Both the position numbers and the translations under genes were made by a program. 7,826 nucleotides of DNA from Actinomycetota bacterium (GTDB lineage: Bacteria; Actinomycetota; Thermoleophilia; Solirubrobacterales; Solirubrobacteraceae): assembly GCA_005788585.1 (NCBI GenBank), contig SYBY01000370.1:1-7826 (forward strand), in the 5' to 3' direction. How positions within the stretch are numbered: the first letter of the stretch is position 1; each line of letters opens with the position of its first letter. This document shows positions 1 through 7,694 of the stretch, in pieces. The notes under the pieces were generated by a model. The model had not been told where the DNA came from. It did not search any database and saw only the letters and a program-made list of their open reading frames with translations.

Positions 1-1
1 G

Positions 2-484
2 GAGCGCGTCAAGCTCGGCCTGGGCTACATCCCCCAGGAGCGCTCGGGGTTCCCGCAGATGACGGTCAAGGAGAACCTCGCCGTCATCATGGAGTCGCGC
101 AAGGGCGGCAAGCCGTCGGACATCGACGAGGTCCTCGACCTGTTCCCTCGTCTGACGCCGCTGCTCAAACGGCCTGCGGTCTACCTGTCGGGCGGGCAGC
201 GTCAGCAGCTCGCGATCGCGCGGGCGCTCCTGACCAAGCCGAAGATGCTGCTTCTCGACGAGCCGCCGGAGGGCATCCAGCCGTCCATCGTCGCGGAGAT
301 CGAGGAGTCGATCCTCGCGTTCCACTCCCGGGACGGTTTGGGACTCATGGTCGCCGAGCAGTACGTCGAGATGGCGCTGCGGATGGCCGACACCTACGTC
401 GTGCTCGAAGCGGGCATCGTCGTCAACGACGGTCGCACCGCCGACCTGTCGGCGGAGGACGCCTCGAAGCTGCTGGCGATCTGA
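2..484 (+). CDS. ABC transporter ATP-binding protein, LivF/UrtE group (5'-truncated)
   Basis: This is the C-terminal 160 residues of a cytoplasmic ATPase that would power import of branched-chain amino acids, urea/amides or similar polar solutes. The reading frame is already open at base 2, and the ATG at base 59 is internal. Residues upstream of it form the family Q-loop region (GLGYIPQERSGFPQ, then MTVKENL). Next come the ABC signature LSGGQRQQ (bases about 188-211) and Walker B LLLDEP. The switch region reads VAEQ, with Gln where most ABC ATPases have His, which is normal for LivF-type subunits. The stretch EGIQPSIV after Walker B and the C-terminal LLAI resemble UrtE of urea transporters more than typical LivF, which usually has a GLAP- or GLSP-like stretch there. 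One oddity is DEPPEG where UrtE usually has DEPTEG. Walker A lies off the window. The substrate is not provable from this part. Confidence 0.87.
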   Translation, partial: ERVKLGLGYIPQERSGFPQMTVKENLAVIMESRKGGKPSDIDEVLDLFPRLTPLLKRPAVYLSGGQRQQLAIARALLTKPKMLLLDEPPEGIQPSIVAEIEESILAFHSRDGLGLMVAEQYVEMALRMADTYVVLEAGIVVNDGRTADLSAEDASKLLAI

Positions 485-504
485 ACCGGAGATCGCCTGC
501 GGAC

Positions 505-529
505 GGACCGCTGCGGGGTGCGGCGGTCC
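505..529. terminator. Hairpin between convergent genes, probable bidirectional terminator
   Basis: The arms GGACCGCTGC (505-514) and GCGGCGGTCC (520-529) form a 10-bp stem with one G-U wobble and a 5-base loop. The hairpin starts 20 bases after the stop of the plus-strand ABC gene and sits immediately beyond the stop of the minus-strand cyclase gene at 531. It is therefore correctly placed to end both transcripts. Neither side has a T-tract, as is common in high-GC actinobacteria, so termination strength is uncertain. Confidence 0.55.
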
Positions 530-530
530 C

Positions 531-2720
531 TCAGCAGGGTTCGGCGGGATGCGGGCTGGGAGCGGCCCGCATCCCGTCGGGTCCCACCCCCGTCGTCCCC
601 GCCACCACCACGCGGTTGCGGCCCTCCCGCTTGGCCGCCAGCAGCGCGGCGTCGGCCAGCGCGAACGTGGCGTCATAGTCGAACTGCGCGCCCGAGGCCG
701 AACCGGCGACCCCGAGTGACACCGTGACGTCGACGCCCGCCGCCGTGGACTGCGCCACCGACAGACGGATTCGCTCGGCCACCGCGGACGCGATGTCGGT
801 CCCGGTGCCCGGCAGCAGGATGCCGAACTCCTCTCCGCCGATGCGGTACATCGCGTCGAAGGCGCGGAGCTCGCCGCGCATGCGCTGCGCGACCTCAGCC
901 AGCACCCGGTCGCCGGCCTCATGGCCGTTCGCGTCGTTGATGGCCTTGAAGCGGTCGAGGTCGGCGACGATGACGGCGACGGCCTCGCGCCCCGCCGGCC
1001 GGTGCGTGAGCTCGGCGATGCGCGCATCGAGTGCGACGCGGTTCAGCGCCCCCGTCAGGCCGTCGCTGATGGCCGCCACGCGCAGTTCGGCGACCCGGGC
1101 GCCCATCGCGCTGCCGATGATCGCCATCGACACGCCGAGCGCGATCGGCAGGACCAGGATGACGGGGTTCGCCGCGATCTCGTTCGCGCCGACGGCCAGG
1201 GTCGACGCAGCCATGAGGACCGCGGCCCAGACGACGAGGACGACCGTGCCCCGCCCCGGGAGCGACGCCGAGAACCCGAACATCGCGATCGCGAAGATCG
1301 GCAGCGCGAAGAAGACGTCGGGGCCCGCGACGACCACGGCGCACGCGGCGCCGACCTGCATCGCCATGAACCCCAGCAGGAACGTGAACTCGGGACGGGG
1401 CCTCGTGGTGACCGCGCGCGTCGCGAGATCGACGAGCACGCCGGACAGCACGACCGGGACGAGGAGCTCCCAGCCGAGCCACGGCACCATCGAGACGATC
1501 GCGACCGTGATGAGCGCGCTCGTCACGGCGTTGAACCTGCGCGTGCGCAGGACGATGTCGACGAGGTGCGCGCGAGCGATCTCGTCGCACACGAGCCACG
1601 TGCCCTCGCGCGCATCGCCGGCGGCCTCCCGCGGCGGCGCCGGTGCCGGGACCGCCGCGCGACCGGCCTGCAGGTCAACCGCGCGGGCGTCGACGTGGTC
1701 GTCACCGGCCAGGCACACGCGGTCACGGCCGGCGGACTTCGCGGCGTACAGCGCCGCATCGGCCTGCACGAAGGCCTGCCGGTACTCGAAGCCGTCGTCG
1801 GGTGCGGTGACCGCGACGCCGAACGACGCCGTCAGGGCGACTCCGGCCACCGGCGCCCTGGCCACACCCGCGCGCAGTCGCTCTGCGAGCTCACGGGCCG
1901 CCGTCTCGTCGACACCGGTCAGGACCAGCACGAACTCCTCCCCGCCGAAGCGGTAGACGGGAACGCCCCCAGCCGTCTCGGCCAGTCGGCGCGATGCCGC
2001 CACGAGCACGGCATCGCCCGCGACATGCCCGAGGGTGTCGTTGATCGTCTTGAAGCGGTCGAGGTCGACGATGACGAGCGCGACCCGCTCGTGCGACGCG
2101 CGGACCTGGTGGGTGACCTCGGCGACGCGCGCCTGCAGCGCGGTGCGGTTCAGGAGCCCCGTCAGCTCGTCGACGACGGCATCGTCGCGCGTGACCATGT
2201 CCGCGTCACGGACCGCCATCGCGGAGAGCGTGATGACGAGCAGGAGCAGAGCAGGCACCCACAGCGCGGGTGGGATGGCCGCGATCTGGTCCCAGGCCGT
2301 GGCCAGCGTCACCGCGACGAGGGCGGCCATCGTGACGATCGCGCCGGCGATGACCGTGCCGCGCCGGAAGCCGGTCGCGGCGAGCAGCATCGGAAGAATC
2401 GGGACGCACAGGACGTAGACCACCGGCCCCTCCGCGAGCGCGACGCTCAGCGCCATCATCGCCACCGCGAAGACCCACGCGGCGAACGGACCCCAGTCGC
2501 CCCACCGGCGGAAGACCGGCGGCGCCTGCGAGATCCCAAAGGCCACGCCTGCCGCCACGAGCGGCAGCATCATCACCCAGCCGTAGACCGGGATGGCGGC
2601 CACGGCCGGCACCACGAGCACGGCGACGGCACGCAGCTGCGCGGGCGCGAGCCGCGCGGCCATGTCGAGCAGCCGCTCGCGCTCCGCGCCATCGCGGTAG
2701 AGCAGGCGGCCGGCGTTCAT
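531..2720 (-). CDS. Tandem membrane diguanylate cyclase (6TM-GGDEF-6TM-GGDEF)
   Basis: Predicted inner-membrane enzyme of 729 residues that makes c-di-GMP from two GTP. It is an internal duplication. Unit 1 has about six hydrophobic helices (residues ~30-170) and a GGDEF domain (~180-340). A Pro/Ala-rich linker (~350-372) follows, then six more helices (~397-537) and a second GGDEF domain (~550-708). Both cyclase domains look active: each has the metal-binding DLDRFK segment, an IND..GH.AGD motif and GGEEF (259-263 and 628-632). The second has an RxxD inhibitory site (R619, D622) six residues before GGEEF; the first has A250/V253 there. Similar short segments at the start of each membrane half (IPVYGWVMMLP and VPWLGWELLVP) support duplication. 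The ATG at 2720 was chosen because it lies 68 bases past the kinase stop and leaves a short cytosolic leader. It has no clear ribosome site; GTG 2738 and ATG 2663 are alternatives. The frame stays open to 2921, but that part overlaps kinase coding. It is the last gene of the minus-strand operon. Confidence 0.93.
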   Translation of the reverse strand: MNAGRLLYRDGAERERLLDMAARLAPAQLRAVAVLVVPAVAAIPVYGWVMMLPLVAAGVAFGISQAPPVFRRWGDWGPFAAWVFAVAMMALSVALAEGPVVYVLCVPILPMLLAATGFRRGTVIAGAIVTMAALVAVTLATAWDQIAAIPPALWVPALLLLVITLSAMAVRDADMVTRDDAVVDELTGLLNRTALQARVAEVTHQVRASHERVALVIVDLDRFKTINDTLGHVAGDAVLVAASRRLAETAGGVPVYRFGGEEFVLVLTGVDETAARELAERLRAGVARAPVAGVALTASFGVAVTAPDDGFEYRQAFVQADAALYAAKSAGRDRVCLAGDDHVDARAVDLQAGRAAVPAPAPPREAAGDAREGTWLVCDEIARAHLVDIVLRTRRFNAVTSALITVAIVSMVPWLGWELLVPVVLSGVLVDLATRAVTTRPRPEFTFLLGFMAMQVGAACAVVVAGPDVFFALPIFAIAMFGFSASLPGRGTVVLVVWAAVLMAASTLAVGANEIAANPVILVLPIALGVSMAIIGSAMGARVAELRVAAISDGLTGALNRVALDARIAELTHRPAGREAVAVIVADLDRFKAINDANGHEAGDRVLAEVAQRMRGELRAFDAMYRIGGEEFGILLPGTGTDIASAVAERIRLSVAQSTAAGVDVTVSLGVAGSASGAQFDYDATFALADAALLAAKREGRNRVVVAGTTGVGPDGMRAAPSPHPAEPC

Positions 2721-2788
2721 GCACCATGCTGTCGGCACGCCGAGGCCGACGGCACAGCTCCAGCGCGACCGGCTGGCCGAACCTCGGG

Positions 2789-5695
2789 TCAGCGCCCGGC
2801 GGGCATGACCGCGACGAGCGCGTTGCGCAGCTCGTGCAGCAGGAGCTCCAGGTCCTCCTCGGCGGTCGCCGGGGCGACGGCCGCGTGCTCCAGGCGCTCG
2901 GCGGTGTCCGCCACGGCCCACGCGCCCACGACGCGGCTCGCACCGAGGATCTGGTGGGCGCGGCGGCGGAGGTCCTCACGGTCGCCCAGCTCCAGGGCGG
3001 CGGTCAGCGCGAGGAGGTCCTCCCGGACCGACTCCGCGTAGGAGGCCAGGATCTGCGCGCCGAGCGCCTGGTCGCCGGCGGCCACCTCGTCCAGGGCGCT
3101 CGCATCCACGGCGGGCGGCACCCGCAGCGCGTCGTCACCAGTCGCCTGCTCGCCGGCGGGCCACGGCAGCTCGGGCAGCCAGCGGCGCAGGGTGCCGGCG
3201 AGGATGTCCATGGTGGTCGGCTTGGTGACGATGTCGTCCATGCCCGCGTCACGGCAACGCTCGAGCTCGCCCTGCAGCGCGCTGGCGGTGAGCGCGAGCA
3301 GGGGCACCCGCGGCGCGCCGGCCTCGGCCTCCGCGCGCCGCAGCCGGCGAGCGAGCTCGTAGCCGTCGACGTGGGGCAGCTGGATGTCGGTGAACACGAG
3401 GCCGTACGTCCCGGCGGCGTAGAGCGCCAGCGCCTCGGCCGCGTCCGCGGCCACGTCGACGCGGAACCCGATGGCCTCGAGCTGCCCGGCGAGGACCTGC
3501 CGGTTGACGGCGTTGTCCTCCACGAGCAGCAGCAGGCTTCCCTCGCGCACGGCGGCCTCACGGCTCGGCAGCGACCGGCGGCCCGTGAACGCCACGCGCT
3601 GGTCGCCGATGCCGGGCTCCACGTCGTCGGCCGACCCCACGGGCAGCGCGAGCTCGACCCGCACAGTCGTGCCGCGTTCGACGGCGCTGCGCAGCGTGAC
3701 GTCCCCGTGCATCGCCTCCACGAGCTGCCGGACGATCGCCAGGCCCAGCCCGGTGCCCTCGCTGCTGCGCGCGTTGTCGACGCTGGCCTGCGTGAACGGC
3801 TTGAACAGCCGCCGCTGATCTTCGTCGGAGATCCCGATGCCGGTGTCACGGACCTCGAACGCGACCCGCTGCTCAGCGTCGCCGGCCGCCCCCTCGAGGA
3901 CCTGCACGGCGATCTCGACCCCGCCCTCGCGCGTGAACTTGAGCGCGTTGCCGATGAGGTTGCCGAGGATCTGCCGCAGCCGCGCGGCGTCGACCTCGTG
4001 CGCGGGGCCGAGCCGGTCGTCGACTGCGGTGCTCAGAGCCAGACCACGAGCAGCGGCGACATGGCGGTACTGGGCGGCGATGTCCTCGACCAGCGGGCCG
4101 ACCCTCACCGTCGACGGCGACAGGTCGAGGAACCCGGCTTCGATCTTCGAGAAGTCCAGCACGTCGCCGATGACCGACAGCAGCGCCCGCGCGGACCCCA
4201 TCGCGACCTCGATGAGCTCGCGCTGGCGCGGATCGAGGTCGCTCAGGGCGAGGATCTCCAGCGTGCCGGTCACCGCCACGAGCGGCGTGCGCAGCTCGTG
4301 GCTCATCATCGCCAGGAACGCCGATTTCGCGCGGTCGGCCGCCTCGGCGTCCTCTCGGGCCCGGTGCAGGTCGGCCTCCAGCATCTTGCGCTCGGTGAGG
4401 TCGGCGACGTAGCCGTAGAGGTCGGCCGACCCGTCGTCGTTGCGCTGCGCCAGCGCCTGGCCCTGCATCCAGCGGATGCCCCCGTCGGGCGCCGCGATCC
4501 GGTACTCCCGCTGCCACGTCCCCCCGGTCCGGGCGGCCGAGAGCATCGAGTCCAGCCACCCGCCGCGATCCTCCGGCAGCACCGCGCGCGCCATCCCCGG
4601 GAAGTCCACGTCCTGGTTGCCGTCGACGCGGTGGATGCTGCCGTGGCGGCTGGCGAACCGCACGCTGAACGCCCCCTCGGGGTCCACGTGGAACTGGAAC
4701 ACCGCCCCAGGCACGCGGTCGGCGATGGTCTGCAGGCGGTTCGACGCCTCGAGGGCCTCACGCTCGGCGCGCCGGCGGGCGGCGAGGTCGCGCTCCACCG
4801 CGTCGGCCATCTCGTTGAAGTCGCCCGCGAGCTGCGCGAGCTCCTGCACCCCGGCCGGCGCGGGCCGCTGCGACCAGTCGCCGCGCGTGATCCGCTGCGT
4901 CGCCTCGGCGAGCTTGCTCAGCGGCCGCACGATCGAACGGCGGGCGACCACGAGCGTCGCGAGCAGCGTGCCGATGAGGACGATGAGGATCGCGGTCTGC
5001 GCGGCGAGCAGCCGGTCGGTCCGCGTCTGCAGCTGCGCGGCGCGGCGCTCGGTGCGCGCGTCGACGAGCGCGGTGAACTCGTCGATCGCCGCCATGATGA
5101 CGTCCTTCTGGCGGTGGTACTCGGCGTCGACGAGCAACCGGTTCTGGTCGTCGACGTCCTGGAGGTAGTCCTCGTCCACGCCCCGGGCGATCCGCGGCGC
5201 GACCCGCTCCATCACCTCCGTCTCCAGGACCGCCAGCCCGTTGGACGCGCGCAGTGACGCGTTCAGCGCGGCGAACTCCTCGGGCTCGAAGTGCGCGCGG
5301 CGCATGAGCTCCACCAGCGACGCCGGCGGCCCGGTCTGGATCGCCGCGTCGGGATTCGCGAGCACCCGGTCCCAGAACGAACTGTCGTAGGCCTTCGGCC
5401 GGCGGGCGTCGCCGGAGCGGATGTCGAGGATCTGGTCGTAGTACTCGCGGTAGCGCGGGTCGCCCGTCGTGACGTAGAGGCGCACCATGCGCGTGAGGTC
5501 GTTCGAGCTCTGGCGCATCTGGTCCGACAGGCGGAAGGACGTGACCCGCTGGCGCTCGGCGTTCGTGCGGTCGGTCGCGGTCTGGACCTGCAGCAGCGTG
5601 ACGAGCGACAGCAGCGCGGAGAGCACGAGGACGATGACCAGCAGCACCGCCAGCAGCTGGCGGATGGACAGCGCACGGCGCCCGGGCACGCTCAC
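2789..5695 (-). CDS. Hybrid sensor histidine kinase with PAS, receiver and HPt domains
   Basis: Membrane signal-sensing phosphorelay kinase of 968 residues. The order is TM1 (~14-36), a ~195-residue helix-rich extracytoplasmic sensor, TM2 (~232-250), HAMP (~250-303), PAS with C-terminal PAC (~316-437), HisKA with H466 in SHELRTPL, HATPase (N-box ~577-588, G1 DTGIGI, F-box LFKPF, G2 GTGLGL), REC (~720-838) and HPt (~865-955). In REC the acidic pair is E726/D727, the phospho-acceptor is D770, and T803 and K825 complete the site. In HPt the likely phospho-histidine is H914 in AHQILGAS, where the Lys usually found three residues after the His is Leu. The sensor stretch SSNDLTRM..YVTTGDPRYREYY resembles N-terminal sensors I recall from other bacterial kinases, but I cannot name the domain or ligand. 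The GTG at 5695 was chosen because it overlaps the upstream stop as GTGA, placing TM1 right after a short leader; no strong ribosome site is visible, which suggests translational coupling. Its likely phosphate target is the adjacent receiver-EAL protein. Confidence 0.95.
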   Translation of the reverse strand: MSVPGRRALSIRQLLAVLLVIVLVLSALLSLVTLLQVQTATDRTNAERQRVTSFRLSDQMRQSSNDLTRMVRLYVTTGDPRYREYYDQILDIRSGDARRPKAYDSSFWDRVLANPDAAIQTGPPASLVELMRRAHFEPEEFAALNASLRASNGLAVLETEVMERVAPRIARGVDEDYLQDVDDQNRLLVDAEYHRQKDVIMAAIDEFTALVDARTERRAAQLQTRTDRLLAAQTAILIVLIGTLLATLVVARRSIVRPLSKLAEATQRITRGDWSQRPAPAGVQELAQLAGDFNEMADAVERDLAARRRAEREALEASNRLQTIADRVPGAVFQFHVDPEGAFSVRFASRHGSIHRVDGNQDVDFPGMARAVLPEDRGGWLDSMLSAARTGGTWQREYRIAAPDGGIRWMQGQALAQRNDDGSADLYGYVADLTERKMLEADLHRAREDAEAADRAKSAFLAMMSHELRTPLVAVTGTLEILALSDLDPRQRELIEVAMGSARALLSVIGDVLDFSKIEAGFLDLSPSTVRVGPLVEDIAAQYRHVAAARGLALSTAVDDRLGPAHEVDAARLRQILGNLIGNALKFTREGGVEIAVQVLEGAAGDAEQRVAFEVRDTGIGISDEDQRRLFKPFTQASVDNARSSEGTGLGLAIVRQLVEAMHGDVTLRSAVERGTTVRVELALPVGSADDVEPGIGDQRVAFTGRRSLPSREAAVREGSLLLLVEDNAVNRQVLAGQLEAIGFRVDVAADAAEALALYAAGTYGLVFTDIQLPHVDGYELARRLRRAEAEAGAPRVPLLALTASALQGELERCRDAGMDDIVTKPTTMDILAGTLRRWLPELPWPAGEQATGDDALRVPPAVDASALDEVAAGDQALGAQILASYAESVREDLLALTAALELGDREDLRRRAHQILGASRVVGAWAVADTAERLEHAAVAPATAEEDLELLLHELRNALVAVMPAGR

Positions 5696-6879
5696 CGCGA
5701 GGCGGCGCCCGCCCACGCCGCGATCTGCCCGACGGCCAGCGGGGGGCCGACGGCGCGGCCCTGCGCCCGGTCGGCGCCGAGCTGGGCGAGCAGGTCGCGA
5801 TCGGCAGGCGTGTCGCAGCCGTCGGCGACGACGCGCACGCCGCGCTCGCGCAGCGCGCGGATCGTCGCCTCCAGCGCGTCGGCGCGCTGCTCGGCACCCG
5901 GCTGGGTGGCGCCCATCACGGCGTCGCGGGCGAGCATCACCTCGGTCAGCGGCAGGCCGTCGGGGCCGCCGAGGGTCGCGTCGCCTGCCGTGAACCCGTC
6001 GAGCGCGAGACCGAACCCGCGGACGCGCAGGCGCGTCAGCACGTCGAGCTGCACCGCGGTGACCGGGAGCTCGGGCTCGCGCGGGAGCGCGATGCACAGC
6101 CGGCGCGGATCGACGCCGTTCTCCCGGGCGCGCTCGGCGAGCCGGTCGGCCAGCGCCAGGTCGGCACAGGCCGCCGGGGGGATGATGATCGTCGCGTCGA
6201 TGCGCACGGCCGGGTCGTCGAGCTCGAGCAGCGCCTCGCACGCGGCGTCGAGGACGTGCTCGGCGACCGCCACCGCGACGTCATGCGCGGCGGTCGCCGC
6301 GAGGTCCGTGGCCGCGTCGACCGGGCCGTGCCCGTTGGCGCCGCGCCACGCGCGGGCCTGCAGGCCCGCGGGACGGCCGGTCATCAGATCGACCCGCGGC
6401 AGCAGCGGCACCGTGATCTCCCCGGCGTGCAGCGCGGCCATCCAGGCGTTCGTCTGCGCCTCGTCGGCGTCGCGCTCACCACGGCGGGCGAGCGGCCGGT
6501 GCAGCCCGACGACCTCCAGCAGCCGTCGCGCCGTCAGCGGCTTGCGCACCGCACCGAGCACCTGCAGGCCGTACGCCCGGGCGGTCGTCTCGGCCGCGCG
6601 CAGCACCCCGTCGTCGAGGCCGCTGGCGATCACGATCGCCGTGTCGATGCTGCGCTCGGAGACGTGGCGCAGGAACTCGACGCCGTCCATCCCCGGCATG
6701 TCGAGATCGACCACGACCACGTCGGGCTTCGGCTCCCCCGTCAGCAGCGCGAGCGCGCGCTCGCCGTCCTCGGCCTCGAGGAGCCGGCCGGCACCGAGGT
6801 TGGCGAGGATCTGCAGCATCGTCCGACGCTGGAACTCGTGATCCTCGACGACCATCACGGTGCAGTCGGCGAGCGTCAT
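5692..6879 (-). CDS. Response regulator with receiver and degenerate EAL domain
   Basis: Cytoplasmic protein of 395 residues. The receiver (1-~125) is complete: E12/D13 acidic pair, phospho-acceptor D58 in [12 protein letters not shown]86 and K113. The C-terminal half (~140-390) aligns by pattern with EAL phosphodiesterases: VDLMTGR-x-x-G leads into the EAL position, the DDFG-like position reads LDGFTAG, the EGVET-like position reads DGCDT, and the end reads LGADRAQG. The catalytic signature is lost: EAL has become QAR (174-176), DDFG is DGFT (294-297), and the usual metal-binding Asn and Glu and the catalytic Lys of K.D are not found at their places. Hydrolysis of c-di-GMP is therefore unlikely; binding or protein contact is the better guess. 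RocR of Pseudomonas has the same architecture with an active EAL. The start ATG has a good Shine-Dalgarno site, overlaps the LuxR gene stop as ATGA, and its own stop overlaps the kinase start. Phosphorylation by the adjacent kinase is inferred from context. Confidence 0.92.
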   Translation of the reverse strand: MTLADCTVMVVEDHEFQRRTMLQILANLGAGRLLEAEDGERALALLTGEPKPDVVVVDLDMPGMDGVEFLRHVSERSIDTAIVIASGLDDGVLRAAETTARAYGLQVLGAVRKPLTARRLLEVVGLHRPLARRGERDADEAQTNAWMAALHAGEITVPLLPRVDLMTGRPAGLQARAWRGANGHGPVDAATDLAATAAHDVAVAVAEHVLDAACEALLELDDPAVRIDATIIIPPAACADLALADRLAERARENGVDPRRLCIALPREPELPVTAVQLDVLTRLRVRGFGLALDGFTAGDATLGGPDGLPLTEVMLARDAVMGATQPGAEQRADALEATIRALRERGVRVVADGCDTPADRDLLAQLGADRAQGRAVGPPLAVGQIAAWAGAASR

Positions 6880-7691
6880 CGGGGGTCCTCCCTGGCAATG
6901 AGCGGGACGGCGTCGTCGGCATCGGCCCCGGCGAGCAGCCCGAGGTCGCGGCCCCGCTGGACCGCCTCCTCCCGGGATGCGACGCCGAGCTTCGCGTAGA
7001 GCGCCCGCGTGTGGGTCTTGATCGTGTTGCGGCTGATGAAGAGGTCGTCGGCGACCTGACGGAGGCTGCCCCGGCCTGCCAGTGCAGCGAGGACCTCGAG
7101 CTCCCGCGCGCTGAGCTCGTCAGGGCTCGCGGGCTGCGGCGAGGACGCACGCCGCGCCCGGCCCGGAGCGTCACCGCGCAGAACCGCGTCGAGCGCGCTC
7201 GGCAGTGCCCCGGCATCGCGGGCCCCGGCCAGCCGTGCGCGGGCCTCGTCGACCGCCACGCGCGCCGCATCGGGCTCGTCGAGCGCGGCATGCGCCCGCG
7301 CGAGCTCCAGGAGGACAGCCGGGACCATCAGGGAAGAATCGCGCCAGCCGCGCGCCAGGTCCAGTCCGGCCCGACAGGCGAGGACGGCCTCGGCCGGGCG
7401 GTCGGTGCGGGTCAGCAGCCGCGCACTGGCGTAGGTCACGGGGAGCGTGTGCGGCGAGGCGCGCAACGGCCCGCCGTCACGCTCGGCCACTGCCGTGCCG
7501 ACCAGCGCCCGCGCCTCGCCCACATCGCCGCGACGCAGCGCGGCCAGGCCCAGGACCGCGCGCGGCAGGTAGGCGACGAGCGGCAGCCCGGCCGACGGCA
7601 GGTGCACGTGCTCGGCGAGCGCATGCTGGGCGAGGCGCTCGGCGTCCGCGTCGTCGCCGACGAGGTGCAGGTGCCACGCGGTCAGGGCCTC
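6876..7691 (-). CDS. LuxR-family transcriptional regulator, MalT-like (LAL) C-terminal part, 5'-truncated
   Basis: About 271 residues remain of what is probably a large ATP-dependent LuxR-type (LAL) regulator; such proteins usually run to some 850-950 residues with an N-terminal ATPase. What is left is Ala/Arg/Leu-rich helical repeat sequence of TPR type (first ~170 residues) and a C-terminal GerE-type helix-turn-helix. The latter shows [12 protein letters not shown], then [20 protein letters not shown] and [11 protein letters not shown], the usual LAL ending. No receiver domain is visible. The frame is open to a GTG at 7721, but its first ten codons lie in low-GC sequence that reads better on the other strand as an aminotransferase, so they do not belong to this gene. 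The native sequence begins around 7690. The stop overlaps the next gene's ATG (ATGA), making this the first visible gene of the signalling operon. The operon promoter should lie upstream of the missing part and is not in this window. Confidence 0.85.
   Translation of the reverse strand, partial: EALTAWHLHLVGDDADAERLAQHALAEHVHLPSAGLPLVAYLPRAVLGLAALRRGDVGEARALVGTAVAERDGGPLRASPHTLPVTYASARLLTRTDRPAEAVLACRAGLDLARGWRDSSLMVPAVLLELARAHAALDEPDAARVAVDEARARLAGARDAGALPSALDAVLRGDAPGRARRASSPQPASPDELSARELEVLAALAGRGSLRQVADDLFISRNTIKTHTRALYAKLGVASREEAVQRGRDLGLLAGADADDAVPLIAREDPR
6886..6892 (-). promoter_or_regulatory. Shine-Dalgarno site of the receiver-EAL gene
   Basis: On the minus strand GGGAGGA lies 6 bases before the ATG at 6879, inside the 3' end of the LuxR coding sequence. 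It is the clearest ribosome site in the operon. It supports this start and indicates independent loading in addition to ATGA coupling. Confidence 0.75.
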
Positions 7692-7694
7692 CAA
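7686..7694. other. Composition and coding junction (probable chimeric join or recombination breakpoint)
   Basis: To the left, bases 7621-7680 are 77% GC and code on the minus strand. To the right, bases 7691-7826 are 46% GC (63 of 136), and the last 56 bases are 34%, coding on the plus strand. Two coding sequences, each truncated, meet here head-on with no spacer, repeat, IS end or tRNA visible. The exact base cannot be fixed by eye; the limits given are where both readings stop looking native. Confidence 0.7.

Noticed and set aside
2731..2750. Inverted repeat GTCGGC/GCCGAC between the kinase and cyclase genes
   Set aside because: A 6-bp stem with an 8-base loop is expected by chance in sequence this GC-rich. 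No T-tract or other support for a terminator or attenuator.
2721..2921. Upstream extension of the cyclase frame to 2921
   Set aside because: It overlaps the HPt end of the kinase and translates to Arg/Gly/Ala-rich sequence with no motif.
921..3041. Long open frame on the plus strand opposite the cyclase gene (706 codons)
   Set aside because: It is rich in Arg, Asp and His with no domain pattern. It is the usual empty frame opposite a GC-rich gene, while the minus strand has clear GGDEF and TM motifs.
2726..5257. Long open frame on the plus strand opposite the kinase (843 codons)
   Set aside because: Low-complexity Arg/His/Asp/Gln-rich translation with no recognisable motif. The minus strand carries the full kinase domain set.
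5696..6241. Upstream extension of the kinase frame to 6241
   Set aside because: The extension translates to Arg/Ala-rich sequence lying wholly inside the receiver-EAL gene. The GTG at 5695 gives a GTGA junction and a sensible membrane N-terminus.
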